A DNA stretch of 64,000 nucleotides from Rhizomys pruinosus (GCA_009823505.1 VZQC01012308.1:411729-475728), one strand, 5' to 3'. Counted from the first letter of the stretch, positions 35,287-47,518 are shown. Notes: generated by a model from the letters alone, not told the origin. A program made the numbers and translations.

Positions 35287-35450
35287 AGGCGTCGGGCGTG
35301 GTGGCACACACCTTTAATCCTAGCACTCGGGAGGCAGAGGTGGCCAGATCTCTGTGAGTTCAAGGCCAGCCTGGTGTACAAAGCAAGTTCCAGGATAGCT
35401 GGGACTTCAGGGAGACACTGTCTCAAAAAAAAAAAAAAAAAAAAAAAAAA
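35287..35450 (+). repeat. B1 SINE, sense
   Basis: Starts caggcgtcgggcgtggtgg with a 27-A tail. gaattcagg flanks it on both sides (35281 and 35452), a target duplication of about 10 bp. Confidence 0.92.
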
Positions 35451-35669
35451 AGAATTCAGGCAAAATGCTGGAGTGTCAAAGTAAGCAGCATTTACCGCAG
35501 AGTACAATACGATCGCGGGTAAGTGCGTAGCAGCCAAACAATCCACTATCGCAACCCACATTTCACAGGCTTTATAGTGTTTCCCAAAGTCTAGAGCAAG
35601 CAGCTCTTCCCAAGGGACTTTGTCCTATACAGATGATTGGCAAGTCTATTTGGATTGATTCTTTTTAAT

Positions 35670-35840
35670 TTTTAAACATTTATTTATCTTTATTTTATGC
35701 ATATGAGTGTTTTGCCTGCATGAAGGTACACCTGTGCACGCAATGCTTATGGAGGCCAGAAGAGGGCATTGAATCTCCTGGATCCGGAGTTATAGATGGC
35801 TGTTAGCTGCCATGTGGGTGGGGTCCTCTGCAAGAGCATG
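35670..35840 (-). repeat. B2 SINE, antisense, head missing
   Basis: Tail and body present (atgagtgttttgcctgcatg, ggaggccagaagagggcat). Stops after ggtcctctgcaagagca. Confidence 0.75.
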
Positions 35841-35961
35841 CCTTTGGATTGACAGGAAGGAGAAATATGTCTTTTATTCTCTGTGGTACAACTGATTGAA
35901 CCTTACACATGCACCCCACCACTTAGTTATATCCTTACCCTCTATTTATTTTTTCCTCTAT

Positions 35962-35992
35962 TTTAATTAATTAATTAATTAATTAATTAATT
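35962..35992. repeat. (TTAA)n microsatellite
   Basis: Seven ttaa/aatt units before an antisense B1. Confidence 0.9.
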
Positions 35993-35994
35993 GG

Positions 35995-36135
35995 TGTTTT
36001 TGAAACAGGGTCTCCCTTTAGTCCTAGCTGGCCTGGAGCTCACTATGTAGACCAGGTGGGGCTTGAACTCACAGATCTCCACTGGCCTCTGCCTCCTGAG
36101 TGCTGAGATTAAAGGTGTGACCACAACTCTCGGCC
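35995..36135 (-). repeat. B1 SINE, antisense
   Basis: tttttgaaacagggtctcc to gtgaccacaactctcggcc. Confidence 0.82.
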
Positions 36136-36654
36136 TATTTATTTATTTATTTTTATTTTAACCATTTTCATTTTGAGACAGGATCTCACTAAATTGCCCA
36201 AGCTGGTTTTGAGCTCATTCTGCACCCTAGGCAAACTGAGATTTCACACCTGTACCTAACTGTTCTTAGCAGAAAACTTCCTGCCATATAGTAATCTTAC
36301 AAGGTTTAGGGCTCCCAGGGCCTGGTTCAGATAGTTATCCCTTAATGGCTTTCTGGGCAGTTCTCCTTCCACGAAGAGGGATATGACTCAGGTCCCATTC
36401 TTCTGACTAGAAATGAGAATCCTGCGGTTCCAGTCCTTTGTCTTTAAGCTGTTGACTAGAAGGGCTCCAGCCCCTATGTCCTCCAAGCCTTTGGATATCT
36501 ACCTAAATACCTAACATCTGCTTTCTTGCCAATACAACAAGGATGGGGAGATTTGCTTTCAAATAAGATACTCCAAAATTACTTCAATGTTCTAAGTGAA
36601 TGTGCTAAGACTGTCAAACTGGACTGTTTCTGGAAGTTGACATATTTACAGGAG

Positions 36655-36730
36655 AAAAAGAGAAAGAGAGAGGGGGGAGAGAGAGAGACAGAGAAAGACA
36701 GAGAGAGAGAGACAGACAGACAGACAGAGA
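36655..36730. repeat. (GA)n/(GACA)n purine-rich microsatellite
   Basis: gagaaagaga, gagagaga and gacagacagaca blocks. About 560 bp upstream of the Tnfaip6 start codon. Confidence 0.9.
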
Positions 36731-37069
36731 TTCTACCTCACTGGGGACAGCTCAGGGCTTGCCAAACTATGTACACCTTTTGTTTTAAATTTTCTACACA
36801 GACTTGGCAATGTTAATCAAAAATTAATGTAATACTATCAGGGTCAAGTTAAAGATTAGTGTTAAACCCAAACCTCCAAATTACACTACAAAAGGACATT
36901 TCCTCTGAGAATTCCTGCTGAAGTTTGGCTTTCTTTTAATCACTGCTGAATCTGTATCAAGTGACAGAGATTTCCAAATAGAAAACTGAGGGTGACTGAC
37001 AAAGTGAACTGGTTTCTGAGAAAGTGCATTAAAACGTGGATGATCGTCCTACATCCTTCGTTCTGGTTG

Positions 37070-37190
37070 CCAATGCAAATGAGTCAGAGGGCTTGCTTCA
37101 GACACTGAGCTAATTGTGTAACTCCACAACGGAAAATGCCATTGGAGAGTACATGCTGACCTCACAGCCGAAAAAAAACTATTTAAAAGA
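37070..37190 (+). promoter_or_regulatory. Tnfaip6: Tnfaip6 proximal promoter
   Basis: An octamer-like ATGCAAAT (37073-37080) overlaps by one base a consensus AP-1 site TGAGTCA (37080-37086). A TATA-like TATTTAAA is at 37180-37187, 102 nt before the ATG. TSG-6 is known to be induced by TNF and IL-1 through AP-1 and C/EBP-type sites, which fits. The transcription start is inferred to lie near 37210. Confidence 0.6.
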
Positions 37191-37288
37191 TGTGGAAACC
37201 AGATGTTTCAGCTGCAATTCAGCCGCTGCTCTGAGAATTTCTCACAAGAAGCCCCTGACAGACTACAAACTTCTCTGCAACTGAAGAT

Positions 37289-37382
37289 ATGATTGTCTTA
37301 ATTTACTTATTTGTCTTGCTGTGGGAAGAAGCTCAAGGATGGGGATTCAAGAACGGAATCTTCCATAACTCCATATGGCTGG
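37289..37382 (+). CDS. Tnfaip6: Tnfaip6 coding exon 1 (signal peptide)
   Basis: ATG 37289; MIVLIYLFVLLWEEAQG is a signal peptide, then WGFKNGIFHNSIWL. Ends in phase 1 before gtaaga. Confidence 0.96.
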
Positions 37383-38602
37383 GTAAGAAACTTCACTCAT
37401 GAGCTTTTGGTTGGAATGTCAATTCTTTGAAACTCTAGAGGATTGAATCAAAGCAGTAAAAATTTCTAATCTGTTCAAGGCTGATGTTTTCACAGAAAAT
37501 GCTTACGACCTAGAGAGACACTGACATACTATTAAACAAAGAAAGTTTGCTTGCCTCTTAAAACTTGAGACTATCGTTTTACACAATGAAGTGTTCAGTA
37601 GAAAATAGAGGTTTGAGAAAATGTAGATTTTTGCAGCAGATGTCATAGCACACTGATGAGTATTTCTTTAACAAACTAAAAATACCAATATAATAATTAT
37701 TTTTATTTCAATTGCATTTGCAGTAAGCTTTCAGATAAAATGCAATACATAGAACTTCTACAGCCATTGTTCCACGTACTCTGGTTTTCTAACCATCTTT
37801 CAAGTATGTTAACAAAACTAGAATGTAACAAAAAGCATGAAAATGGTTTCTGTTTATGAAAGCATTCTTGCTGCTTTGGTTCTTGAGTGCTGTTAGTCAC
37901 ACAAGCACTTTTCTAGCCCTTTGGTTAAGTGAAGAAAGTTTCTTTTGTTGTTGTGTTTTGTTAAATGTAAGGAATAACTTAGGCCAAATAGTGAGGACAA
38001 ACAATGGACCAATAAATAGTAGAGAAAACTCAAAATACCTCTTACAGCCTCTAAATAATTCTTGAATTCTTATGATAAAAATGGAGTTGCTTTTTGTTCA
38101 TTATTGTGCTTAGTAAAGGAAAGGTTTTAATTGCTTGAAAGGGGGAGGGAATCATCATATTCTTGTACAGAATAATGGAATAAAGAGAAAGCAAAATTAA
38201 CCCAGATCTTGGTTTTATGCTGGCTAAGCAGCACATGGTTGTAGACTAATTTTCCCTTTCAGCATGGTAACAACTAAAACCATGAGGACTTCATTAAATA
38301 GCCAGCCTGATTTGTAATCCATAGCCTTCCCTCTTTTTTTTTTTTTTCCCCAACTTGAGCCAGTAAACTAGTCACAGTTTGACCATTTGGTCAAGGTGGG
38401 CTCTGGATTTTAGTAGGTGAGTGAAATCTTTTTGTTTCTTTCATTGTACACAATCAAATTTATACATATACATATATATATATATGTCAGAAATAGAAAA
38501 AAATGTCATAAAGCTATTAAATCCATATAGGTGTATTGTGAAATGCTGTCAAATTCTCTTGGATCAAGTGATTTGAAGTCATTTTGTTTGTTTGTTTGTT
38601 TG

Positions 38603-38748
38603 TCTTTTTGAGACAGGGTCTCCCTTTAGTCCCAGCTGGCCTGGAGCTCACTATGTAAACTAGGTGGGCCTTGAATTCACAGAGATCCACCTGCCTCTGC
38701 CTCCTGAGTGCTGGGATTAAAGGCATGTGCCACCACGCCTGGCTGAAG
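38603..38748 (-). repeat. B1 SINE, antisense
   Basis: Follows five ttgt units (38586-38604). tttttgagacagggtctcc to gtgccaccacgcctggct. tgaagtcattt lies on both sides (38574 and 38744), a target duplication. Confidence 0.9.
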
Positions 38749-38836
38749 TCATTTTTTTTTAAAGTAACTTATGTATTACAAAAATGTAAACCTAGGAAAG
38801 TGCAATTCTTTTGCAAGAGCAGTCAGTGCTCATTTT

Positions 38837-38876
38837 TGTTGTTGTTGTTGTTGTTTGTTTGTTTGTTTGTTTGTTT
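38837..38876. repeat. (TTG)n/(TTTG)n microsatellite
   Basis: Six ttg units followed by five gttt units. Confidence 0.9.
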
Positions 38877-39099
38877 AACTATTATTACTGGTAGCAAAGT
38901 TCAAAATCATTTTCTAAAACTCTGCTATTATTTTTTTCTACAAACATGCTTCAAGTTTGAAGGAAAATATTAAGGAAATCAGTTTGAGGAAAAATTGGCA
39001 TCTATTAAAATAATTTGTAAATATTTTACTCTGTAGTCTTGGAGTACAGGTAGATTTAAATTTTTAATTAGCAACCACCATTATAATAAATAAGCCTCT

Positions 39100-39186
39100 C
39101 TTTTTTTTTTTTTTTTTTTGGTATTTTTGAGACATGGTCTCCCTTTAGTCCCTGCTAGCCTGGAGCTCACTCTGTAGACCAGGCCA
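39100..39186 (-). repeat. B1 SINE, antisense, tail end only
   Basis: A T-run (39101-39119), then tttttgagacatggtctcc to gtagaccaggcc. Confidence 0.75.
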
Positions 39187-39239
39187 AAGCCTCCTTTTTA
39201 TTTACCTAAATGAGTGGTGTCTAACTATTTCACAGTACT

Positions 39240-39366
39240 CAGCTGGGGGGTGGCAATGCACATCTTAATCTTCAATCTTAAGAGGCTAAACCCAGAGGTT
39301 TACAAGTTCCAGGCCAGCTTGAACTATACAGCAAGACCCTGCTGTCAAAAAAAAAAAAAAAAAAAT
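39240..39366 (+). repeat. B1-related SINE, sense, diverged
   Basis: gtggcaatgcacatcttaatc to gcaagaccctgctgtc and an A-tail. Confidence 0.6.
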
Positions 39367-39617
39367 GCAAAAAAAGATAAAGATACTCAAGTTGCTCACT
39401 TATGTCTAAGCTCTTTGAAGAGACAAGACTTGATCCATAGCACCTAGGAACATTCCTCGAAGCAACATGCTCAAAAGAATCAAACTGGAAATTAGTTAGG
39501 GTAGTAGGGCTTTGCTATAGGAAAACCTGAGCACCAGGCCATTTACAAAGAAGAAAACATCTTGCCCCGTGATGATCTGATGTTGCTGATATTTTCTGAT
39601 CTATGAACTTCAAACTG

Positions 39618-39815
39618 AGCCAGGGATGTAGCTCATTTGGTAGAGTGCTTGCCTAGCACCATATAAAACCAACTGTAGTGGTACATGCCTATAATCCCAG
39701 CACTCTGGAGGTTAAAGTCAGGAGGATCAAGAGTTCAAGATCTTCTTAAACTACATAGCTAGTTCAAGGCCAGCCTGGGATACATGAGACCCTGCCTCAA
39801 AAAATAACTATATAA
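39618..39815 (+). repeat. B4 SINE, sense
   Basis: ID-like head (gccagggatgtagctcatttgg, agtgcttgcctagca) fused to a B1-like body ending acatgagaccctgcctc. Confidence 0.85.
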
Positions 39816-40894
39816 ATAAAAAGATCAAATTGACTGTTGCCTTCCGTGATGAGCCTTTCTCATATAATTCATAAGAGCAGGATCTCTTAGAGTCTAGAAA
39901 AGCAAGGAACACAGTAGGCACCATTTCCCATCAGACTATGGCAGAGTCAACTTTAGTTTGAGAAAGAGAACAGTGTGTTGAATTCAATGTATTTCTAATA
40001 CCACTGGGTTTATGTCTTGCTGCATGCTAAAGCATATATAAACTCACCAGGGATGATCTCAATGGTGGCTGACTGAACAGGTCAGCATACAAATGCTTAA
40101 CAATAATCTGCCCAACTGTGTGGAACTATTAGCACTACTAGAGCTAAACTTGTGACTATTGTCCTGGGAATCTCTTCACATTGTTTCTATGGAGAACACA
40201 CTCCAAACTCAAAACAATCCATTTAAACAGTGATCTACTAGAAGTAGTACAGTGCAGTTACCACCACCTAAAGTATATTGGGACCAACATGAGAAGAAAA
40301 ACACACAGACCAGATAAAGATGGTAGGAGCTGGTAGTTAAGTGTGCCAGTTTTTTCTCTGCTGGGTTTGAATCGATATTTTTTTCTCTTGATGCAGTACT
40401 AGTTCGCTTTGCATTCCTTCAGACATTCTCACTGTTTTTAAATTCTTTATTAAATTCTCAATTATACTGCCTTAGTCATTCCCTCACAAAGAAGACATTC
40501 CTGTCTTCACTGTGAGCTTACATAATAATGTTTTTTCACTGATTTCTTTTGCCTTCGCATCCTTCCCCCTGCTGCTTACCTTTCCCAGTTTATATGGCTA
40601 AAAGCCAAAAGTAAATCACAACTCTATTACTTCCGGTTAACATAGGAATAAAGTGTTGTAGTTAAGAACTTTCAGGCTATCAGAAGCAGTTGGGACTCTG
40701 GTCAGTTTATTCTCCCCAAATTTCCCCTAAAATTCCCCTCATTCATTTTTTCCCAAAGCTTTCTAACAATGAAAATGTAACCATCATGGCAGCTGACCTA
40801 GAAAGTTCTTTGGCAAGAACAGTATCTGATGTCATCTTCCTCTGTTCCACAAGACCAGATAATAGTGCATTGATGGCATTTTGTGATTTCACAG

Positions 40895-41032
40895 AACAAG
40901 CAGCCGGTGTGTACCACAGAGAAGCTCGGTCTGGGAAATACAAACTCACCTATGCAGAGGCTAAGGCGGTGTGTGAATACGAAGGTGGCCGTCTGGCCAC
41001 CTACAAGCAGCTAGAAGCAGCCAGGAAAATTG
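40895..41032 (+). CDS. Tnfaip6: Tnfaip6 coding exon 2 (Link module, first half)
   Basis: Opens after ttcacag. GVYHREARSGKYKLTYAEA is the hyaluronan-binding start of the Link module. Phase 1 at both ends, donor gtaact. Confidence 0.96.
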
Positions 41033-41337
41033 GTAACTAATTTTTCAACAATTTTTCTCTTTTTTACCCTCGGGGTCAAAAATCCACCTTTTCTTAACCA
41101 TTGTTAAGATTTCTCTCTCTAGCTCTTTGGGATTGTTCTCTACACTATGGGGACATCTTTCCTTCCTGGCTTCCCCCATTCCCTCTGCCTAGAACCAGAA
41201 GGGTCTAGTAGCAGCATTTCATATTGGGGGTCATGATCCAGTAAGAACTAAGAAAATACATGTGATAGCAGAGAAGCAGGTCAGATGCAGCAGAATGGAG
41301 CTGATGTTGAATTAACTCTTCAAAATGAACTGATGTA

Positions 41338-41498
41338 AGCTGGGTGTGGTGGTGCAGGCCTTTAATCTTAGCACTTGGGAGGCAGAGGCAGGCAGATCTC
41401 TGTGGGTTCCAGGCCAGCCTGATCTACAGAGCGAGTTCCAGGACAGCTGGGAGTAAAGGGAGACCCTGTCTCAAAAATACAAAAAAAAAAAAAAAAAA
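41338..41498 (+). repeat. B1 SINE, sense
   Basis: gctgggtgtggtggtgcagg to gagaccctgtctcaaaa and an A-tail. gaactgatgt before and gagctgatgt after, each followed by an aattaactcttcaaaatga-type repeat, show duplicated flanks. Confidence 0.9.
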
Positions 41499-41692
41499 GA
41501 GCTGATGTGGAATTAACTCTTCAAAATGAGCTTTAGGAGAGAGGCTTGTAAAAGACAACAGGGGTTGCAAGGGGTAGGACTGGGGCTTAAAGTGGGTGAG
41601 TAACTGGGAGAGAGAGAGCATCATGTGCCAGAGACAGTATGATGGGACCTGGATGGGAGAGAGAGAGCCTTCTCTTTAAAAACCTGGAGTGT

Positions 41693-41950
41693 GGGGCTGG
41701 AGAGATGGCCTAGCGGTTAAGAGCACCGACTGCTCTTGCAGAAGACCCGGGTTCAATCCCCAGCACCCACATGGCGGCTGAGGACTGTCTGCAACTCCAA
41801 TTCCAGGAGAATTCCAGTTCCAGGGGAATCCTACGCCCTCTTCTGACATCCGCGGCATTGTATGACACGGGTGCACAAACCTCCATGCAGACAATACATT
41901 CACACACATAAATAAATAAATAAATTAAATAAATAAATAAATAAATAAAG
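41693..41950 (+). repeat. B2 SINE, sense, 18-bp duplication subfamily
   Basis: ggggctggagagatggcctag to an (AAAT)n tail. Perfect 16-bp target duplication (taaaaacctggagtgt) at 41677-41692 and 41951-41966, so the insertion is young. Confidence 0.95.
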
Positions 41951-44364
41951 TAAAAACCTGGAGTGTTTCATTAGGAGAGAGACCTTAAAGTGGGGAAGTA
42001 GGAGAAATCAGTAGACCCCATGAACATGGGAGTTCTGATGGAAAAGCCATCAAGTCCCATGAATAAAGGGAGATTCCAGACATTTATAGACTTCTAGGGA
42101 GTGGAAGGAAGTTCTGCCGTATGTGATTTAGCCTGGCTTAGTCTATATGACTCCTAGTGCAGCACTGAGCCAGGTACTAGATAGGACAGTAAACCTGTCT
42201 TGCATCTGTGAGAGGGAAGGGCTGCAAGACCACAGCACAGTTCAGTTTCTCAGTTCTTTGTCCCAGAGAAAGAGAGTTGCAAGGAGGCCTGTCCTGGTTT
42301 CTAGGAGACAGAAAAGAAGCTAGATGTATCTGTGACCTAAAAATAAGCACTAAAAGAAAATGAAGGCTAAGTACCTCAATGTCATTGAAACATCTCATTA
42401 ATGTTACTGTAGTTGGTAATTATTTTTAACACTGTTCTCCATCTTTTGACATGTTAGCATTAGCCTTTCTCAACTATTAAATAATGCTGTTTCATGAATA
42501 AATTTACCTAGTAGTACAAATATTAAATTTTGGACTCTCTCTATTTTTTTGTTTGTCTTATTTAGTTTTGCTTTTTGAGACAAGATCTGGTTATACAGTC
42601 CACTTGGCCTCAAAATTGTGATCTTTTTCCTGCCTCTCCATCCCTCATGCTGGGATTGTAGGTGTGTACTGCTGTGTCAGGCAATTTTATACAATGCGTC
42701 TTGATTATATTTAGACCCCCTTCCCCATCTGCACCCCCATGTCCCCCCCACAGGTTTTCACACATTTTGTTATATAAGGCCTATTGAGCCAAGTTTGTGT
42801 GCCCAAATGTTCCTCAGTGTGAGTCCATCCGCTAGAGTTGCCAACATTTTAAAAACATTTTTTATTAAGTGAGAGAATGCATTTATACCACTGTAGCACA
42901 GGACTGAAAGTATAGGCTGGTTATAAGATGAAAAGAGAGAGAAACAGGAAGTACAATGTTGAGAGACCTAGCAGAAACTCCAATGGTTAACTGACATTAT
43001 TTACTTGATTTTTATTTATTTGGCTCATTGTTTACTTAATGGGTGGGTGAGTTGGTTGGTTGTTTTTTTTGGGGGGGGCGTGTTTTTGTTTTTGTTTTTT
43101 GAGACAGGATCCCATATAGCCCAGGCTAGTCTGGAATTCACTATGTAATTAAAGCTGGCTTAGAACCCTTGACTCTTCTACCTCAGCCTCCCATGCTGGA
43201 ATCACAGGTATATGCCACCAGTAGAGGCGCTACTGTTTGCTTCTTTACACAAAGAAATCTGGTTATCATCTCTCTTAGCCTCAAAGAATGGGCAACCCTA
43301 TTAGAACTCCTTTCCTTAAAGGAAAATGCCTGGCAAAGCCTATGCTATTATTATACTTTATCCACAACGAACATATGGTTGTTCCTCAGTATCAGTGAAG
43401 GATTAGTTCCAGGACTCCCACTGATAGCAGAATCTGGGATGCTCAAGTCTGGTGTGGCAAACTCAGGGCCTCAGACACGCTAATGAGCACTCTACCAAAG
43501 AGCCACATCCCTTCCCTTGTCTTTTATTTATTTTATTTTTCTACTTTTGTTTTTGAGATAGCGTCTTATTAGTCTCAACTTGGTGATCCTCCTGCCTCCA
43601 TCTCCCGATTGGTATTACAGGGATGTAACAGCATGCATACCTTGTATATGTGAAATCATCTCTGGATTAATTATGATACTGACTCCAATGTAAACACCAT
43701 GTAAATAGAGTGGTGGGGAAATATTGACAAGACAATTATTTGTATGTATTCAGCTCAGGTGCATTTTCTTTTCTGGCAGTATGGGGAACTGAACCTAGGG
43801 CATCACTCATGTGAGGCAAGCAAGCACTCTACTTCCACCATTGAGCTACAGCCTCAGTCCTCAGGTGCAATTTCTTAAGGAATTATTTTTTAATTCCTGG
43901 TTGGTTGAATGCGTGGATGGAGAAGCTGCCAAACAGCCTTCCACCTGTAATCATGGGCTATTTGAGGAAACTGGAGTGATGAGTGCCAAGACAGTCCTGG
44001 GCTGTTAGTAAAACCACCCTCGGATGGCATCAGCAGAAGATACTAAAACAGCCTCTGACGCTGAGCCAGGGAAACAGGGTGCACCTCTGAAATATGTGAG
44101 AATCTATCCTTATCCATATATTTTAAGATATTTCTAATATAATTTTATCCTGAAACAGAAATTAATTAAATTGACACTTGAAATGTTTCTTTTCAGGATT
44201 CAGAAATTATCTCATGATACTGGTTAGGCCATTTATGAAAAGACGCAGCTCTCAAACTGGATGATTTCCATATTTATGGTGGTACAATTTCTAGTCCAGC
44301 TACATTCATTTTTGTTTTCAAACAGGACCACTTTCTAGTAAAAATCAGAACTTAAAATTTATAG

Positions 44365-44479
44365 CCAGACATGGTGATACGTACCTATAATCCTAGCACT
44401 TAGGGGGTGAAAGCAGGTGAAGATCAGCCTTACTTATATGGAGTTTGAGGCCAGCCCAGGTTACATGAGATCCTGCCAA

Positions 44480-44519
<40 letters not shown>

Positions 44520-44520
44520 A
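44365..44520 (+). repeat. B1-related SINE, sense, with (AAAT)n tail
   Basis: cagacatggtgatacgtacc to gttacatgagatcctgcc, then about ten aata units. Confidence 0.7.
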
Positions 44521-44550
44521 AAGGATGGAGGAGGGAGGGAGGGAGGGAGA

Positions 44551-44755
44551 GTTGGGGCTAAGAAATTGCTAAGTGGTTAAGAGCTCATTCTGCTCTTGCA
44601 GAGGACTCAAATTCAGTTCCCAGAACCCACATCCACATCTGATAGCTCATAACTACATGTAACTCCAGCTCCAGGTAGATCCAGTACCTCTGAGGGCACT
44701 TGTACTACACAAACACACACCACACACACACACATAAAAATAAAACTTTAAAAAA
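44551..44755 (+). repeat. B2 SINE, sense, diverged
   Basis: gttggggctaagaaattgctaag to acacataaaaataaaac. Contains a CA-rich stretch at 44712-44734. Confidence 0.75.
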
Positions 44756-44779
44756 GGAAAGGTTTGTTTGTTTGTTTTA

Positions 44780-44926
44780 TTATTTTTTTTTTTTTTTTTT
44801 TTTTAATCCCAACACTCAAGACAAAGAGTTAGGTGATCTCTGTGAGTTGAAGGGCCAGCCTGGTTTATAGATGCAAAGCTCCAGTCAGCTGGCGTGCTAA
44901 AGGAGACCTGTCTCAAAAAGACCAAA

Positions 44927-44958
<32 letters not shown>

Positions 44959-44970
44959 AAAAAAAAAAAG
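44780..44970 (+). repeat. B1 SINE, sense, 5' end replaced by T-run, double A-tail
   Basis: A T-run (44783-44804) runs straight into taatcccaacactcaag, so the first B1 bases are absent. After gtctcaaaaagacc there are two A-runs separated by one g. Confidence 0.7.
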
Positions 44971-45251
44971 GAAGGTTTTATTTATTTATTTATTATTTAT
45001 TTGTATTTAAGCTTGTTTGTAGTGCTAGGGACTGAACATAAGGCCCAGCTCTAGGTACAAGGTCTTACTATGTAATCCAATCTGACCTCAACCTTACAAT
45101 ATTGTGCCTCCAAAATGCTGGAATTACAGGTTTTACCCATTTTACATGAAGTAGTTTGGCCACTTGAGAAAGGTATACAGTCAGTCACTACCTTCCTCCC
45201 AGCCTGAGGAACATTGCTGGTTGAATACACAAGCTTTTCTTCCTCTTGCAG

Positions 45252-45413
45252 GATTTCATGTCTGTGCTGCTGGATGGATGGCCAAGGGCAGGGTTGGATA
45301 CCCCATCGTGAAACCTGGACCCAACTGTGGATTTGGAAAAACTGGCATCATAGATTATGGAATTCGGCTCAACAGGAGTGAGCGATGGGATGCTTACTGC
45401 TACAACCCAAATG
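45252..45413 (+). CDS. Tnfaip6: Tnfaip6 coding exon 3 (Link module, second half)
   Basis: Opens after cctcttgcag. FHVCAAGWMAKGRVGYPIV completes the Link fold. The LNRSERWDAYC segment keeps the N-glycosylation site. Phase 1 at both ends, donor gtttgt. Confidence 0.96.
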
Positions 45414-45439
45414 GTTTGTTGTTAAAAATAGTAGTTCTG

Positions 45440-45672
45440 GGGGCTGGAGAGATGGCTTAGCAGTTAAGAGCGCTGACTGCTCTTGCAGAGGACCTGGGTT
45501 CGATCCCCAGTACCCACAGGGTAGCTGAGAACTGTCTTTAACTCCAGTTCCAGGGGAATCCAACACTCTCTTCTGACCTCTGCGGCATTGCACGACACAG
45601 GTGCACAAACCTACATGCAGAAAGTACATTCATACACATAAAAAAATAAATAAATAAAATTAAAAAAAAACA
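45440..45672 (+). repeat. B2 SINE, sense
   Basis: Begins 26 nt after exon 3. Short form. Similar flanks tagtagttctg and cagtaattctg suggest a slightly worn target duplication. Confidence 0.9.
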
Positions 45673-45681
45673 GTAATTCTG

Positions 45682-45832
45682 AGCCGGGTGTGGTGGCGAA
45701 CACCTTTAATCCCAGCACTCAGGAGGCAAGGGAAGGTGGAGCTCTGTAAATTCAAGGCCACCCTGGTCTACATAACAAATTCCAGGCCAGCTGGCACTAC
45801 AGAGAGACCCTGTCTCAAAAAGACAAAATAAA
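45682..45832 (+). repeat. B1 SINE, sense
   Basis: gagccgggtgtggtggcg to gagaccctgtctcaaaaagac, directly after the previous B2. Confidence 0.9.
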
Positions 45833-46265
45833 AATTACTTGATCATCAAAGAATAGTTTTGCATGATAACAAATAGCTTCCATCTCAAAGTTCACTGAAT
45901 TCCAAGAAGAATTTTTATGAGCTATTTACTAGAATAGTTTACAACAAAATGTAGTGCAAGTATCATAGGACTATAACTTCCAAATCACTTAGCTTTCAGT
46001 CCTAGTTTGTACTATGCTATTGAATATTTGGTCATTGTTAATAATGTGTAAACCTTCCTTTCCTCACTCCTTTTCCTTTCTTTTACTTTGGTATATTTAT
46101 GTAAGCAAGTCTTCATTTCCTCTCAAGAATATTCCAAATATTTCCAATTCTTTTGCTTAATCAACTGTAGGATCTCTGAGTGCCTATCTGATCATTTCCA
46201 GAGATCAAAGTCTGAAGTAAATGAAGGAAAGGGATCTTACAGGATTTTATTGCCCTTTTATAAGA

Positions 46266-46424
46266 ATGGCATCTTGCCAGGCATGGTCTCAGCACTTGGG
46301 AGGCAGAGGCAGGTGGATCTCTGTGAGTTCAAGGCCCGCCTGGTCTACAAAGTGAGCTCCAGGCCAGCTGGGACTAAAGGGAGACCCTGTCTCACAGAGA
46401 CAAAAAAAAAAAAAAAAAAAAAAG
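46266..46424 (+). repeat. B1 SINE, sense, 20-bp internal loss
   Basis: gccaggcatgg goes straight to tctcagcacttggg, skipping the tggcgcacgcctttaa segment. aagaatggcatctt flanks it (46261 and 46423), a clear target duplication. Confidence 0.9.
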
Positions 46425-47009
46425 AATGGCATCTTAACTTACAAATCTTTACTAGTTGCTTTCTTTGTTCATAGGGACCAAATACTTTCCACTCTGAAAA
46501 TATGTGCCCAGAACCCTGGGATACCAAATCTTACTTCATTCTCTGTGTATTTAGCTTGCTTTTTGACTCAGAAGCATGCTGATTATTATAGGATGTGATT
46601 AAGGTGAAGAACACTGTGAACTCTCTGAACTGCTTCTTAGGAGTACAGCTTATTAAAACATAATAGGAGTGAAAGAAATCACATAACAAAAAAAGAAGAG
46701 TAAATCACATTATATCAGAAAAAATTAAGCAAGCATTACTAATCAATATCACAAAACTAGGGCTGATTGAAATTAGCAAGAATAGAATCAGTAAGTGTTC
46801 AGAGGCAAAGTTGCTCATTTAAAGTTTGAATGTGTGATGCGGACTGACTTCATGTATGAATATTTTGCTTTTATTTTTTCAAGACAGAATCTCACTGTTC
46901 AGTAAAGAACAGCCAGGAACTTTTAATCCTTAGCTTCCCAAATGCTGGGAAGGTGTTCATCACCATGCCTAACATGTATGAATATTATTTTAAACAATTA
47001 GAATCCTAG

Positions 47010-47135
47010 TAAGGACTGGTGTCACAGGCCTGTAATCTAGCACTTGGAAGACAGAGGCAGGAAGATTAGGGTTCGAGGCCAGCCTTGGCTACATAGTAAG
47101 TCTGAGGCCAACCTATCTGAGACCCTGCCTTTAAA
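47010..47135 (+). repeat. B1-like body of a B4-type SINE, sense
   Basis: aaggactggtgtcacagg to ctgagaccctgcc; gttcgaggccagcc is the B4-type wording. Confidence 0.6.
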
Positions 47136-47145
47136 AGATTAATAC

Positions 47146-47305
47146 AGCTGGGCATGGTGGCACACGCCTTTAATCCCAGCACTCAGGAGGCAGAGGCAGG
47201 TGGATCTCTGTGAGTTCAAGGCCAGCCTGGTCTACATAGTGAGCTCCAGGCCAGCTGGGACTAAAGGGAGACACTGTCTCCAAAAAGACCGGAAAAAAAA
47301 AAAGA
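47146..47305 (+). repeat. B1 SINE, sense
   Basis: gctgggcatggtggcacac to gagacactgtctcc. agattaata occurs before (47136) and after (47303), a target duplication. Confidence 0.9.
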
Positions 47306-47518
47306 TTAATACTACTTCTAATAATAATAATGATAACAACAACAATAATAATAGGAATAGGTACTTATTTGAGAATATTTTTTTCAGGGCATGTTTGTAA
47401 TCCTAGCTCTCCATGGACTGAAGATCAAGAATTTGAGAGATAGCTCAGTCAGTAAAGTGTTTGCAAGCATGATGACCTGAGTTCAAGCCTCACAATGAAT
47501 GTTTTCAAAAAATGGGGG

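Larger units (their letters stand above)
37383..40894 (+). other. Tnfaip6: Tnfaip6 intron 1
   Basis: 3512 nt, GT-AG. Contains an antisense B1 (38603), (TTTG)n stretches, a B1 piece (39240), a B4 (39618), and otherwise unrecognised AT-rich DNA at 37400-38580 and 39830-40880. Confidence 0.9.
41033..45251 (+). other. Tnfaip6: Tnfaip6 intron 2
   Basis: 4219 nt, GT-AG. Holds B1 (41338), B2 (41693), worn B1 pieces near 42560, 43095, 43550 and 45030, a B1-like copy at 44365 and B2 at 44551. 41970-42540, 42700-43080 and 43640-44360 show nothing recognisable. Confidence 0.9.

Noticed and set aside
40690..41040. A longer exon starting at an upstream ATG before Tnfaip6 exon 2
   Set aside because: The frame simply runs through the intron; the acceptor at 40893-40894 and the known protein fix the exon start.
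45164..45460. Open frame continuing past both ends of Tnfaip6 exon 3
   Set aside because: Intron sequence that happens to be open; splice sites at 45251/45252 and 45413/45414 fit phase and family.
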